The position numbers were made by a program, and so were the translations under genes. A stretch of 64,000 nt of DNA, taken from contig NZ_JACDXV010000002.1 of NCBI RefSeq assembly GCF_015158295.1, positions 319,501-383,500 on the forward strand. Reading direction: 5' to 3'. Shown piece by piece: positions 34,233 to 43,954 of the stretch. How positions within the stretch are numbered: the stretch's first letter is position 1; every line of letters starts with the position of its first letter. The DNA comes from Devosia faecipullorum (GTDB lineage Bacteria; Pseudomonadota; Alphaproteobacteria; Rhizobiales; Devosiaceae). The notes under the pieces are model-generated. The model ran no database searches. It was not told where the DNA came from and saw only the letters and a list, made by a program, of their open reading frames with translations.

Positions 34233-35231
34233 ATGAAACTTCCCACTTGGCTAGCTCTGTCGGCATTGCTGATGTCGTCCGTTGCGGTTCAGGCACAGGA
34301 CTATACGATCAAGGTCGCGTCTTCGACGGCGAATGACGTCATCCAGGTCTGGATGGACGCCTTCAAGGCCGGCATCGAGGCGCAATCCGCTGGGCGCATT
34401 GTGGTTGAACTCTATCCGGCCAATCAGCTGGGGCAGGTGCCTGCCACCATCGAGGGTGTGTCGTTCGGCACGATCGAAGTGACCGTGCCGGCCTCCGGCT
34501 TCTTCATTCCGATGGATTCGCGCTTCGAGGTTCTCGACGTGCCGAGCCTGTTCAGCGACATGGACCATGCCGCGCGCGTGCTTGCCGATCCGGAAGTGGT
34601 GGAGCGGATCTCGACCTATGGCAATGATCGTGGATTGGTGCCGATCGCGGTATTCCCGCATAGCCCGATGGGCGTGCTGACCATCAATGGCGTGCCGACC
34701 ATGGAATCCTTGACCGGGCAGCGCATCCGCGCGGTCGGTCCTACGGCTCTGCATATCGAGCCGCTGACCAGCCTGGGCGCCTTGCCGACGGCAATGCCGC
34801 TGGGCGAGGTGATGCCAGCGATGCAGAACAAGATGGTGGACGGGCTGATGGCCGGCGTGTCGGTATTCCCGTCGCTGCGCTTCTATGACATCGCCAAGGA
34901 CATCACCCTGTTGCCCAACAGCTACGCCTTCGCGGCCGCCGTGGCCAGCCAGGACTTCCTGGCACGGCTTGATGACGAATTGGGCGCCATGGTTCGCCAG
35001 GAGGCGCTCAACGCCACCGCAGTGGCCAATCAATGGAACGTAGAAGCCGTCAGCAAGGCCATGGCCACCTGGCGCGAAAATGGCGGTACGGTGGTGAGCT
35101 GGACCGCCGAAGAGGATCAGAGCTATCTCGCCAATATCGAGGCGCATCTGCCAAAGATTCTCGAATCGAACCCGGCTCTTGGGCCTGAGATCGATTTCAT
35201 GCGGGAAGCAGCTGCGCGTCTTGCGCAATAG
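34233..35231 (+). CDS. TRAP transporter substrate-binding protein, DctP family
   Basis: The 332-residue periplasmic protein has a signal peptide MKLPTWLALSALLMSSVAVQAQ and the DctP fold: AFKAGIEAQSAGRIVVELYPANQLG, and GQRIRAVGPTA with the arginine that usually binds the ligand carboxylate. ATG at 34233 is chosen for the strong GGAGGGGG eight bases ahead; an earlier ATG at 34200 lacks one. It feeds the DctQM permease encoded next. The presence of an acyl-CoA ligase in the same regulon suggests a carboxylic acid ligand. Confidence 0.9.
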   Translation: MKLPTWLALSALLMSSVAVQAQDYTIKVASSTANDVIQVWMDAFKAGIEAQSAGRIVVELYPANQLGQVPATIEGVSFGTIEVTVPASGFFIPMDSRFEVLDVPSLFSDMDHAARVLADPEVVERISTYGNDRGLVPIAVFPHSPMGVLTINGVPTMESLTGQRIRAVGPTALHIEPLTSLGALPTAMPLGEVMPAMQNKMVDGLMAGVSVFPSLRFYDIAKDITLLPNSYAFAAAVASQDFLARLDDELGAMVRQEALNATAVANQWNVEAVSKAMATWRENGGTVVSWTAEEDQSYLANIEAHLPKILESNPALGPEIDFMREAAARLAQ

Positions 35232-35297
35232 TTCCAACAATAGTCCCGTCCGCTGGCCCTGATGCCAGCGGACGGTTCACTTTGCCCGGGGGAAAGC

Positions 35298-35786
35298 GTG
35301 AAATTCATCCAGACGGCCAGCGGTCTGCTCAAGACGGTGCTGGCGTTGGCGCTGATCGGCCTGGTGCTGATGAGCTGCGTCAATATCGTGTTGCGCTACC
35401 TGTTCAACGTGAACTGGATCGCCGCCGACGAGATTCAGGTCTTCATCATGATCGCCATCGCTTTCATCGGTGCCATCGTGGTGAGCGCCGAGGGCCGGCA
35501 ATTGCGGGTCGATGTGCTGGGGCAAATGGCAACACCCATCGTGCAGAAAATGCTCGGTTTGCTCGAGGCGCTGGTGACCACGCTGGTCAGCGGCTTTGTC
35601 GCCTATCATTCCTGGGCCTTCCTCGCCCGGGCCTTTGCCATGGGGCAGCGCGGCGGCTCGTCGGGCATTCCCATGTGGATCCCCCATGCCAGCGTCACTT
35701 TGTGCTTTGCCGCCCTGACCCTGCTGGGCCTGCTGAAAATCGTCGAGGCTATAAGGTCTCTGAGCGCCGGGGAGCGCGCCGCATGA
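35298..35786 (+). CDS. TRAP transporter small permease, DctQ family
   Basis: The 162-residue protein has four hydrophobic segments and the DctQ signature WIAADEIQVFIMIAIAFIGAIVVSAEGRQLRVDVL. GTG at 35298 has GGGGGAAAG ahead of it. Its stop overlaps the DctM start as ATGA. It is the small membrane subunit of the Na+-driven TRAP importer. Confidence 0.88.
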   Translation: MKFIQTASGLLKTVLALALIGLVLMSCVNIVLRYLFNVNWIAADEIQVFIMIAIAFIGAIVVSAEGRQLRVDVLGQMATPIVQKMLGLLEALVTTLVSGFVAYHSWAFLARAFAMGQRGGSSGIPMWIPHASVTLCFAALTLLGLLKIVEAIRSLSAGERAA

Positions 35787-37069
35787 TCTGGACCCTGGCT
35801 TTTGTTCCCGTCGCGCTGCTGGTGCTGGGATTTCCGATTTTTCTGGTACTGCTGAGCGGAGTGACGCTCAGCCTCGTTTTGTTCATGAACATGCCGATGG
35901 CGGTATTGCAGCAGACACTGTTCGCCTCGGTCAACGCCTATACGCTTTTGGCGCTGCCCTTCTTCATCTTCGCCGGCGAATTGATGGACCGTGGCGGCAT
36001 TGCCTCGCGGCTGGTCAATCTCGTTCAGGCCAGCATGGGCCGTGTGCCTGGCAAGCTGCCGCTGACTGCGGTGGGCACCGGCGCCATTTTCGGCGCTATT
36101 ACCGGCGTCGGTGCTGCCTCGGTCGCCACTGTGGGCAAGGTCACCTATCCGCCGCTGCGTAAGGCCGGCTATGGCGAAGAATTCTCCGCCGGCCTGTTGG
36201 TCTCTGTGGGCGCGGTCGGCGTTATCCTGCCGCCCTCGATCCCGATGATCATCTATGGCGCCTCGGCCGAACAGTCGATTCCGCGGCTTTACGCGGCCGG
36301 CATCGGTCCAGGTCTTTTGATCCTGCTGCTGCTGGCCCTCTATAGCATGTGGGTCGGTCGCACGGTCGATGGCCCCTCCGAGCGCTTCAGCCTTGCCCGT
36401 TTCGGGTCAGCGCTCAAGGATGGCATCTGGGCACTGGGCGTGCCGGTCGTCATCCTCGGCGGCATTTACGGCGGTATATTCTCGCCTACCGAGGCGGCGG
36501 CAGTAGCCTGCCTTTACGCCATGGTGGTGACGGTGTTCGTCATGCGCGAACTCGATTTTTCCGGCGTTTTGGCAGCAGCGCGCAATACGGTGGTGTTCAC
36601 CGCGCAAATCCTTTTGATCGTGGCCTGTGCCGGTGTGTTCTCCTGGATCATTACCGTCAATCAGGTGCCGGCCAACATCGTGGGCTGGATGCAGAGCCTT
36701 AATATCGAGTCCTGGGTGTTGATGATCGTCATCAACATCCTATTGCTGGCGGTGGGCTGCGTGCTCGATCCGCTTTCGGCAATTCTTCTGCTGACGCCGC
36801 TGCTGCTGCCGGTGATTGTCGCCATCGGTGTCGATCCCATCCATTTCGGCATGATCATCACGGTCAACCTCGCCATAGGCCTGTTTACGCCACCGATGGG
36901 AATGAACCTGTTCGTACTGCAATCGATGTTCGGCACCAAGCTGTCGGTGGCGTTCCGCGGCACCATTCCTTTCCTCGGCATCTACCTCCTCGCCCTGGCG
37001 CTGGTGACCTTCGTGCCGGCGATCTCGGAATTCGGGGTGAACCTGTTCATGCCGACGCAAGGCAATTGA
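35783..37069 (+). CDS. TRAP transporter large permease, DctM family
   Basis: The 428-residue protein has about twelve hydrophobic segments and DctM features: LPFFIFAGELMDRGGI, GVGAASVATVGKVTYPPLRKAGY and VGAVGVILPPSIPMIIYG, with FTPPMGMNLFVLQSM near the end. The ATG at 35783 overlaps the DctQ stop. An in-frame extension back to 35282 reads through the other frame of DctQ and is not real. It is the transport subunit of the system. Confidence 0.92.
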   Translation: MIWTLAFVPVALLVLGFPIFLVLLSGVTLSLVLFMNMPMAVLQQTLFASVNAYTLLALPFFIFAGELMDRGGIASRLVNLVQASMGRVPGKLPLTAVGTGAIFGAITGVGAASVATVGKVTYPPLRKAGYGEEFSAGLLVSVGAVGVILPPSIPMIIYGASAEQSIPRLYAAGIGPGLLILLLLALYSMWVGRTVDGPSERFSLARFGSALKDGIWALGVPVVILGGIYGGIFSPTEAAAVACLYAMVVTVFVMRELDFSGVLAAARNTVVFTAQILLIVACAGVFSWIITVNQVPANIVGWMQSLNIESWVLMIVINILLLAVGCVLDPLSAILLLTPLLLPVIVAIGVDPIHFGMIITVNLAIGLFTPPMGMNLFVLQSMFGTKLSVAFRGTIPFLGIYLLALALVTFVPAISEFGVNLFMPTQGN

Positions 37070-37118
37070 TGTGACGGGCAGGGCGGCGGTCGCCGCCCCT
37101 GCATCAGGAGATAATTCA

Positions 37119-38615
37119 ATGACTATTCTGACCGGCAGCGACCTCATCATTGGGGTCGCAGGTGCGGGAGCAATGGGGGCGGGGATCGCCCAGGTCGCGG
37201 CAGCCTCGGGTCGCATGGTGCTGGTGTTCGACAGTCGGCCCGGCGCGGCGGCTGCGGCGCGGGAGGGGGTGCTGGCTCGCTTCGCCCGCCGGGTCGCCGA
37301 CGGCAAGGAAGACGCCAGGGCGCTGGACATGCTGGCCAGCAATCTGCGGGCGGTGGACGAGCTGAGCGCGCTGGCGCCCTGCGGTCTGGTCATCGAAGCC
37401 ATTATTGAGGACGTGGAGGCCAAGCGCGCGCTATTTGCCGAACTGGCCGGACTGGTGAGCGCCGACGCGGTGCTGGCCTCCAATACCTCCTCGATCCCGA
37501 TCGGGGTGCTGGCCGCCCGGCTGCCAAATCCCGAACGGGTCGTGGGGCTGCATTTCTTCAATCCCGTGCCGGTCATGAGGCTGGTCGAGGTGATCCGCAC
37601 CCCCGGCACTGCCGATTGGGTGATCGAGGGGCTGCTGGCGCTGGCCCGCGCCATGGGACGGACGCCAGTGGAAGTGCGCGACACGCCGGGCTTTCTGGTC
37701 AATTTCGGCGGCCGCGCCTATACGACCGAGGCGCTGGCAATCGTCCAGGAAAACGTCGCCACGCCGGCCCAGATTGATGCCATCATGCGCGATTGCTGTG
37801 GCTTCCGCATGGGGCCGTTTGAGCTGATGGACCTGACCGGCATGGACGTCAACTACCCGGTCACCGCCTTCGTGCATCAGAACCATTTCGCCGATCCCCG
37901 GCTGCGCTCGACGCCGCAGCATCGCTATCTCTTCGATGTCGGCCAGCTTGGCCGCAAGACCGGGCGCGGCTTTTTCGATTATGGCGAGGGCGCCGTCCGG
38001 CCCGATGCCGATACGCGCAGTGACGTCGCGCCGGCCAGTGTCGTGGTGGTGCCGGAGCCAAATGCGGCACTCCTGGCGCTGCTGGGCGAGATCGGCGTAC
38101 CGGTGCTGGCGCAGGACGACGGGCGCGCGCCGATCCTTGTAGCGCTGACGGGAGAGGATGGCTCGAGCTTCTGCGCTCGAACCGGCGCCGACCATCGCCG
38201 GCTGGTGGCGCTGGACCTGGCGTTCAATGTGTCCAAGCGAGTGACGCTGATGACCCCGCCGCAGGTCGATAAGGACGTGCTCGCCTCGGTCGTGGCGCTG
38301 TTTGTCGCCACACGTGCGGTCACGGTGATCGCCGACTCCGCCGGCTTCGTTGCGCAGCGTATTTGCGGCATGGTGGCCAATCTGGGCTGCGAAATGGCGC
38401 AGATCGGGCTGGCGCGTCCGACCGACATCGATATTGCGATGCAGCTTGGCCTCAATTACCCGCTGGGGCCGCTGGCTCTGGCTGACCGCATGGGCACGGA
38501 TGTGCTGTTCGAAGTGATGAGCCAATTGCAGCGGCAGAGCGGCGATGACCGCTACCGGCCGAGCCAATGGTTGCGCCGTCGGGCCCAATTGGGCCTGTCG
38601 GCCCTGGCCGAATAG
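37119..38615 (+). CDS. 3-hydroxyacyl-CoA dehydrogenase, PaaC/PaaH-like
   Basis: The 498-residue protein starts at ATG 37119 after CAGGAGATA. It has an NAD fold GAGAMGAGIAQVAAASG, the LASNTSSIPI segment, catalytic VGLHFFNPVPVMRLVEVI, and two C-terminal dimerisation domains (DTPGFLVNFGGRAY and, in a second copy, DSAGFVAQRICGMVANLGCEMAQ). This long form is typical of the 3-hydroxyadipyl-CoA dehydrogenase of phenylacetate catabolism. It follows the TRAP genes by 49 bases and is probably co-transcribed with them. Confidence 0.87.
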   Translation: MTILTGSDLIIGVAGAGAMGAGIAQVAAASGRMVLVFDSRPGAAAAAREGVLARFARRVADGKEDARALDMLASNLRAVDELSALAPCGLVIEAIIEDVEAKRALFAELAGLVSADAVLASNTSSIPIGVLAARLPNPERVVGLHFFNPVPVMRLVEVIRTPGTADWVIEGLLALARAMGRTPVEVRDTPGFLVNFGGRAYTTEALAIVQENVATPAQIDAIMRDCCGFRMGPFELMDLTGMDVNYPVTAFVHQNHFADPRLRSTPQHRYLFDVGQLGRKTGRGFFDYGEGAVRPDADTRSDVAPASVVVVPEPNAALLALLGEIGVPVLAQDDGRAPILVALTGEDGSSFCARTGADHRRLVALDLAFNVSKRVTLMTPPQVDKDVLASVVALFVATRAVTVIADSAGFVAQRICGMVANLGCEMAQIGLARPTDIDIAMQLGLNYPLGPLALADRMGTDVLFEVMSQLQRQSGDDRYRPSQWLRRRAQLGLSALAE

Positions 38616-38631
38616 GGCTGCTGGGAGCACT

Positions 38632-38735
38632 GGATCATCTCATCGTTTCGTTGAAACGGCGAGGTGATCCAAGCCCTTGTTTTGGTCGCGTTTCCGAGCC
38701 GCAAATCCATTGCCACTTTTGCTGGAAGCGCTCTA
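38632..38735. repeat. Interspersed palindromic element (RIME-like candidate)
   Basis: An 18-base imperfect hairpin (left arm 38632-38649, right arm 38653-38670, fifteen canonical pairs) is followed by a stretch with GTCGCGTTTCCGAGCCGCAA and ends GCTGGAAGCGCTCTA. The GGAA-n-GCTCTA end resembles short mosaic repeats widespread in Hyphomicrobiales. It lies between convergent genes, and its end forms the IclR stop codon. It may also act as a bidirectional terminator. Confidence 0.45.
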
Positions 38736-39482
38736 AACCTGTTCGAGGCGTTGAGCGACCGTGCGGATCGCTTCGGTCAAGGGACCGCGCATGATTGTCT
38801 CCGAGACGCTGCCGGTGGAGATGGGGATGGTCAGCGCCGCCACTTCATTGGCCGTGCGCACGGCCACCGAGACGCCGCCGATACCTGGCCGCCAGGCGTC
38901 GCGGATCATGGCGATGCCGTCCGCCGTGGCCTGTTCGTAGCAACGATCGAAAACCGCCATATCGCCCTGACGCGCGGTGATATAGCTGCGTACCCGGGTC
39001 GCCAGCGTGCGGCGTTCCCGTTCGGGCAGGGCGGCCATGAGGGCAATGCCGGCGGCGGAGACGGCGATGGGCAAACGGCCGCCCATTGCCAGGCGAACCG
39101 CCACCATATTGGTTCCGGGAACCACTTCCACGAAGGTGATATGCAAGCCATCCCGCACGGCCAGCGCTGCGGTTTCGCCGGTCATTTCGGCCAGATGCTT
39201 GAGCAGGGGCCGGGCGCGCTCGATCAGCGACATGCCCGCTAGGATCGGATAGCCCAGCGCCAGATTTTTCGGCGTCAGTTCATAGGCGCGCCCACCGGGG
39301 GCGAGCCGGGTATAACCGAGCGCGGTGAGGGTGTGGGTGAGGCGCGACACGGTCGACGGTGCCAATTGCGTCGCCTTGGACAATTCGCCATTGCTGAGCG
39401 GCCGCTGGGCCCGCGACAAAGCCTCCAGCAGGCCCAGGCCGCGCGCGAGGGCATCCACGAATTGCCGGTCGGCAGCCGCCAT
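38733..39482 (-). CDS. IclR-family transcriptional regulator
   Basis: The 249-residue regulator has an N-terminal winged helix (ALARGLGLLEALSRAQRPLSNGELSKATQLAPSTVSRLTHTL) and an IclR effector domain (AALAVRDGLHITFVEVV, LPIAVSAAGIALMAALPE, DAWRPGIGGVSVAVR). ATG at 39482 is preceded by GGAGA; the longer frame would need a TTG. It is divergent from the acyl-CoA ligase operon and convergent with the TRAP operon. Operator-like sites at both promoters suggest it controls both. Confidence 0.88.
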   Translation of the reverse strand: MAAADRQFVDALARGLGLLEALSRAQRPLSNGELSKATQLAPSTVSRLTHTLTALGYTRLAPGGRAYELTPKNLALGYPILAGMSLIERARPLLKHLAEMTGETAALAVRDGLHITFVEVVPGTNMVAVRLAMGGRLPIAVSAAGIALMAALPERERRTLATRVRSYITARQGDMAVFDRCYEQATADGIAMIRDAWRPGIGGVSVAVRTANEVAALTIPISTGSVSETIMRGPLTEAIRTVAQRLEQV

Positions 39483-39498
39483 TCTTCTCTCCAAATCT

Positions 39499-39513
39499 TT
39501 CCGCTGTGCAAAA
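39499..39513. promoter_or_regulatory. IclR-type operator candidate in divergent promoter
   Basis: TTCCGCTGTGCAAAA lies 17 bases upstream of the IclR start and about 134 bases before the ligase start. It matches the reverse complement of the TRAP-promoter site at 34137-34151 at 14 of 15 positions. A further TTTTCGCAG half-site follows at 39518. Confidence 0.6.
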
Positions 39514-39646
39514 AGAATTTTCGCAGTTATCGGTTGCGATTAGCATGGCTATCGCCGATTGTCGAGCATGACGGGTCCGCCAAAACGGGCTGCGATTGCG
39601 TATTTCCCCTGGCGTTCGCGCCAAAATGCCGAGGTAAATCAGTCCG

Positions 39647-41173
39647 ATGCTGACCGGCGATATCCTGCGGCGCTCCGCCGAGCGCTTTCCGAACAAACCG
39701 GCCGTGCTGTGGCAGGGGACGTCCCTGACCTACGCCGATCTCAACGCCAATGCCAATCGTCTCGCCAATGCCTTGCATGGCTTGGGCGTGAGCAAGGGCG
39801 CCAAGGTGGGGATCGTCAGCCGTAACCGCGCCGACTACGCCATTGCCTTTTTCGGTGTGGCAAGGTCCGGGGCGGTGCTGGTCAATGTGTCGGTGCTCTA
39901 TGCTCCCGAGGAGCTGCATTTCGTCCTCGACAAGGCCGATGTCGAGGTGCTGCTGATAGAGGATGTGTTCCTCGACAAGCTCCAATCCATCCGCGGGCGG
40001 CTCGACAAGGTCAAGTCGGTCTGGGTGATCGGCGGCGCCGGGGCGGATCGCTTTGAGAGCCTGCTGGCGCAAGGTGGCGAGGACTATCCGGCGGTGGAGA
40101 TCGGCGAGGACGATCCCTTCTGCATGACCTATACCGGCGGCACGACCGGGCGGCCCAAGGGCGTGTTGTGCAGCCATCGCAATCGGGTGATCACCGCGCA
40201 TACCGTGGCCGTTGAAGAGGCGCTCGACGAGCGCGATGTGGTCGGCATTGTCACGCCGATGTTCCATGTCGCCGCGCTCAATATCATGTTCCAACCGGCC
40301 ATGCTGGTGGGCGCTACCGTCACCTTCCTTTCCAAATGGGGCGTGGCCGATTTCGCCGCCATGGCGCGCGAGACCAGGATGACGGCGGCCTTCATGGTGC
40401 CGACCCAGGTGGCGATGATGCTCACCGATCCCGGCTTCGATCCGGCCAATTTCACCACTTTCGGCAAGCTCACCTTTGCCGGTGCACCCATGCCCGATTG
40501 GGTGCAGCGCGAGCTGATGGAAAAGCTGCCGGCAGTGAAGATGACCCAGATTTACGGCCAGTCCGAAGTGGGCGTGCTGACGGCGCTGCGGCATTGGTAT
40601 CTGCCCGAGAAACTGTCCTCCATCGGGCGGCAGGCATTCAACGTCGACGTCGCGGTGGTTGATCCCGACGGTCGGCCGGTCGCGCCGGGCGAGATCGGCG
40701 AAATCGTCTCGCGCGGCCACAATGTGATGCTCGAATATTATAACGAACCCGAGCAGACCAAGGCGTTTTTCCGCCATGGCTGGGGCTGGACCGGCGATGT
40801 CGGCACCATCGATGAAGCCGGCTTCATCACGCTGGTGGACCGATCCAAGGACATGATCATTTCGGGGGGCGAAAACGTCTATCCCAAGGAAATCGAGAAT
40901 GTCATCTACGAACTGCCCGAAGTGAGCGAATGCGCTGTTTTCGGCATTCCCGACGACAAATGGGGCGAAGTTCCAGCGGCCTATGTGGTGCTCAAAAAGG
41001 GCGCCGTTTTGGCCGAAGATAGATTGGTCGAGCATTGCGCCGGGAAGCTGGCCCGCTTCAAGCGGCCCCGCATCGTCAAATTCCTTGAGGCTTTCCCCAA
41101 GACCTCGATGGGCAAGATTCAGAAAAACGTCCTGCGCGAAAGCTACTGGCAGGGACGGGAGAAGAAGATATGA
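39647..41173 (+). CDS. Acyl-CoA/aryl-CoA ligase (AMP-forming)
   Basis: The 508-residue ANL-family ligase has P-loop [13 protein letters not shown] near residue 162, YGQSEVGV near 305, the hinge region [36 protein letters not shown] and the C-terminal catalytic lysine in [13 protein letters not shown]. It activates a carboxylic acid to its CoA thioester through an acyl-adenylate. It is the first gene of a five-gene operon and overlaps the next gene. The sequence does not tell aromatic from aliphatic acids. Confidence 0.87.
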   Translation: MLTGDILRRSAERFPNKPAVLWQGTSLTYADLNANANRLANALHGLGVSKGAKVGIVSRNRADYAIAFFGVARSGAVLVNVSVLYAPEELHFVLDKADVEVLLIEDVFLDKLQSIRGRLDKVKSVWVIGGAGADRFESLLAQGGEDYPAVEIGEDDPFCMTYTGGTTGRPKGVLCSHRNRVITAHTVAVEEALDERDVVGIVTPMFHVAALNIMFQPAMLVGATVTFLSKWGVADFAAMARETRMTAAFMVPTQVAMMLTDPGFDPANFTTFGKLTFAGAPMPDWVQRELMEKLPAVKMTQIYGQSEVGVLTALRHWYLPEKLSSIGRQAFNVDVAVVDPDGRPVAPGEIGEIVSRGHNVMLEYYNEPEQTKAFFRHGWGWTGDVGTIDEAGFITLVDRSKDMIISGGENVYPKEIENVIYELPEVSECAVFGIPDDKWGEVPAAYVVLKKGAVLAEDRLVEHCAGKLARFKRPRIVKFLEAFPKTSMGKIQKNVLRESYWQGREKKI

Positions 41174-41979
41174 CTGATCGCTACGCCGACTATAAGCGGC
41201 TCCGTTTCGATTGGCCGGAGGAGCGCATCCTGCGCATCACCATGGACAATCCGGGCCGGCTCAATTCCGCCGACGCTGTCATGCATGGCGAATTGGTGCG
41301 CGTCTGGCGCGACATTGACGCCGATTCTAAGGTCAATGCGGTGATCATTCGCGGCGCCGGCGAGGCCTTTTCCTCTGGCGGCGATCTCGATCTGGTGAAG
41401 GAAATGACCGAGGATTTCGGCACCCTGACCCGGGTGTGGAAGGAGGCGCGCGACCTCGTCTACAATATCATCAACTGCTCCAAGCCGTTGGTATCGGCGA
41501 TGCAGGGCCCTGCCGTCGGCGCCGGGCTCGTCGCGGGTCTGTTGGCGGATGTGTCGATTGCCGGGCGCAATGCCCGCATCATCGACGGCCATACCCGGCT
41601 GGGCGTGGCTGCGGGCGATCATGCCGCCATCGTCTGGCCGCTGCTATGCGGCCTGGCCAAGGCGAAATATTACCTCTTGCTGTGCGAGGCGCTGAGCGGG
41701 GAAGAAGCCGAACGGATCGGGCTGGTTTCGCTCTGCGTCGATGACGATCAGGTGCACGAGAAGGCCCTGGAAGTGGCGCGCAAGCTGGCCAAGGGTTCGC
41801 CCTCGGCGCTGCGCTGGACCAAATATGCGCTCAACAATTGGTTGCGCATGGCCGGGCCCACTTTCGATACGTCGCTGGCGCTCGAATTCATGGGCTTCAC
41901 CGGTCCGGATGCCCGCGAGGGTCTGGCTTCGCTCAAGGAAAAGCGCCGCCCCAATTTCAATCCCGACTCGGCGCTCTGA
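41170..41979 (+). CDS. Crotonase-family protein lacking hydratase glutamates
   Basis: The 269-residue crotonase-fold protein starts at ATG 41170, overlapping the ligase stop. The oxyanion-hole regions are present ([11 protein letters not shown] and [21 protein letters not shown]). By alignment to rat enoyl-CoA hydratase, Glu144 is replaced by Val and Glu164 by His ([18 protein letters not shown]). It is therefore unlikely to be a normal hydratase. It could be an isomerase, hydrolase or ring-modifying member. Its position second in the operon suggests it acts early on the CoA ester. Confidence 0.82.
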   Translation: MTDRYADYKRLRFDWPEERILRITMDNPGRLNSADAVMHGELVRVWRDIDADSKVNAVIIRGAGEAFSSGGDLDLVKEMTEDFGTLTRVWKEARDLVYNIINCSKPLVSAMQGPAVGAGLVAGLLADVSIAGRNARIIDGHTRLGVAAGDHAAIVWPLLCGLAKAKYYLLLCEALSGEEAERIGLVSLCVDDDQVHEKALEVARKLAKGSPSALRWTKYALNNWLRMAGPTFDTSLALEFMGFTGPDAREGLASLKEKRRPNFNPDSAL

Positions 41980-41981
41980 GC

Positions 41982-43187
41982 ATGACCCAGGCCTATATCT
42001 GTGCCGGCGTCCGCACGCCGATCGGCCGCTATGGCGGCGCGCTGGCCGGCTTCCGTCCCGATGACCTGGCCGCCCATGTCATCAAGGCGCTGCTGGAGCG
42101 GGTGCCCAATCTCGCCGATGCGCCCATCGACGATGTCTATATGGGCTGCGCCAACCAGGCCGGCGAGGACAATCGCAATGTCGCGCGCATGGCTGGATTG
42201 CTGGCCGGGCTGGCGGTCGATGTGCCGGGGCTGACGTTGAACCGGCTCTGCGGTTCGGGGCTCGATGCGGTCGGACTGGCGGCGCGCAGCATCCGCGCCG
42301 GAGAGGCCGACCTGATCATTGCCGGGGGCGTCGAATCGATGTCGCGCGCGCCCTTCGTCATGGGCAAGGCCGAAACCGCCTATGCGCGGCAGGCCGAGCT
42401 TCATGACACCACCATTGGCTGGCGCTTCGTCAATCCGCTGCTGGAACGGCAATATGGCATCGATTCCATGCCGGAAACCGCCGAGAACGTGGCCGAACAA
42501 TTTGGCATTTCCCGCGCCGATCAGGACGCCTTTGCGCTGCGCTCGCAGGAGCGTACGGCGCGGGCGCAGGAGAGCGGCCGCCTTGCCGAGGAAATCGTGG
42601 CGTTGCAGCAGGTGCAGCGCAAGGGGCCGGCTTTGACCATCGAGCGCGACGAACATCCGCGCGCGACCACGTTGGAGCAATTGAGCCAGTTGCGCACACC
42701 GTTCCGCGCCAATGGCACGGTGACGGCCGGCAATGCCTCGGGGGTCAATGATGGGGCGGCGGCGCTGCTGATCGCTTCGGAACGGGCGGTCGAGCGTTAT
42801 GGGCTGACGCCGCTGGCGCGGATCACCGGGCTGGCGACAGCCGGGGTTGAGCCGCGCATCATGGGGATCGGACCCGCACCGGCGACGCGCAAGCTGCTGG
42901 CGCGGCTGGGCCTGTCCATCGGCGACATGGATGTTGTGGAGCTGAACGAGGCTTTTGCCGCCCAAGCGTTGGCGGTGCTCCGCGACCTGGGGCTGCCCGA
43001 CGCGGCCGAACACGTCAATCCCAATGGCGGCGCCATTGCGCTTGGCCATCCCCTGGGCATGTCGGGGGCCAGGCTGGCGCTGACGGCGGCGCTAGAATTG
43101 AAACATCGCCAGACCCGGAATGCCCTCTGCACAATGTGTGTCGGCGTCGGACAGGGCATTGCCCTCACGCTGGAGGCGGTGGCATGA
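41982..43187 (+). CDS. pcaF: Thiolase, 3-oxoadipyl-CoA thiolase-like
   Basis: The 401-residue protein matches the length of PcaF/PaaJ. It shows the nucleophilic cysteine in [14 protein letters not shown] (near residue 90), [19 protein letters not shown] with the catalytic histidine, and [10 protein letters not shown] with the second cysteine. ATG at 41982 follows the previous stop by two bases. It releases acetyl-CoA from a 3-oxoacyl-CoA, probably 3-oxoadipyl-CoA, as the last step of the pathway. The gene symbol is by similarity of length and motifs, not proven. Confidence 0.85.
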   Translation: MTQAYICAGVRTPIGRYGGALAGFRPDDLAAHVIKALLERVPNLADAPIDDVYMGCANQAGEDNRNVARMAGLLAGLAVDVPGLTLNRLCGSGLDAVGLAARSIRAGEADLIIAGGVESMSRAPFVMGKAETAYARQAELHDTTIGWRFVNPLLERQYGIDSMPETAENVAEQFGISRADQDAFALRSQERTARAQESGRLAEEIVALQQVQRKGPALTIERDEHPRATTLEQLSQLRTPFRANGTVTAGNASGVNDGAAALLIASERAVERYGLTPLARITGLATAGVEPRIMGIGPAPATRKLLARLGLSIGDMDVVELNEAFAAQALAVLRDLGLPDAAEHVNPNGGAIALGHPLGMSGARLALTAALELKHRQTRNALCTMCVGVGQGIALTLEAVA

Positions 43188-43954
43188 GTGAAGTGCTTCT
43201 GGAGCGTCCTTCGTCGGCAGTGGCCATTGTGCGGCTCAACCGGCCCGAAGTGCGCAATGCGCTCAACCTGTCGATACGCCAGCAATTGGCCGAGACCTTC
43301 AAGGCGCTGGCGGGTGACCAGCAATTGCGCTGCGTGGTCCTCACCGGCAACGAGCAGGCCTTTGCCGCCGGCGCCGATATTGCCGACATGTCGCGTATCG
43401 ACGCCATCGAAATGTATCATCGCCACACCGAGCGCCTATGGGGCGCGGTCGGCGAATGCGCGGTGCCGGTCATTGCGGCGGTCAATGGCTTTGCCCTCGG
43501 TGGCGGGCTCGAACTGGCCATGCATGCCGACATCATCATCGCAGGCAAGGGCGCCCGGCTCGGGCAGCCCGAAGTCAATGTCGGCATCATGCCGGGCGCG
43601 GGCGGCACGCAGCGCCTTACCCGTGCCGTCGGCAAATTCCGCGCCATGCTGATGTGCTTGTCGGGAGAAATCGTCACGGCGGACGAGGCCTTTGCCATGG
43701 GCCTGGTCAGCCGCGTGGTCGACGATGCCGAAGTGCTCGACAATGCGCTGGCCTTGGCCGAGAAAATCGCCCGCATGCCGCCGATTGCCGTGGCGCAGAT
43801 AAAGGAAGTCATCCTTCTGGGGGCCGATGCGCCGCTGGCGACAGCGCTGGCGCTGGAGCGCAAGGCGGTGCAATTATTGTTCGCCAGCCGCGACAAGGCG
43901 GAAGGCATGACGGCGTTCCTGGAAAAGCGCCGGCCCAACTATAGCGGGCAATGA
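43184..43954 (+). CDS. Enoyl-CoA hydratase, PaaF-like
   Basis: The 256-residue crotonase keeps both hydratase glutamates: [19 protein letters not shown] and [22 protein letters not shown]. This supports true syn-hydration of a 2-enoyl-CoA. ATG at 43184 overlaps the thiolase stop as ATGA, so a longer in-frame start is not used. With the dehydrogenase at 37119 and the thiolase it completes a beta-oxidation turn. Confidence 0.87.
   Translation: MSEVLLERPSSAVAIVRLNRPEVRNALNLSIRQQLAETFKALAGDQQLRCVVLTGNEQAFAAGADIADMSRIDAIEMYHRHTERLWGAVGECAVPVIAAVNGFALGGGLELAMHADIIIAGKGARLGQPEVNVGIMPGAGGTQRLTRAVGKFRAMLMCLSGEIVTADEAFAMGLVSRVVDDAEVLDNALALAEKIARMPPIAVAQIKEVILLGADAPLATALALERKAVQLLFASRDKAEGMTAFLEKRRPNYSGQ

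Noticed and set aside
39527-41035. A 502-codon minus-strand frame opposite the acyl-CoA ligase
   Set aside because: The plus strand encodes a clear ANL ligase with all motifs; the antisense frame has none.
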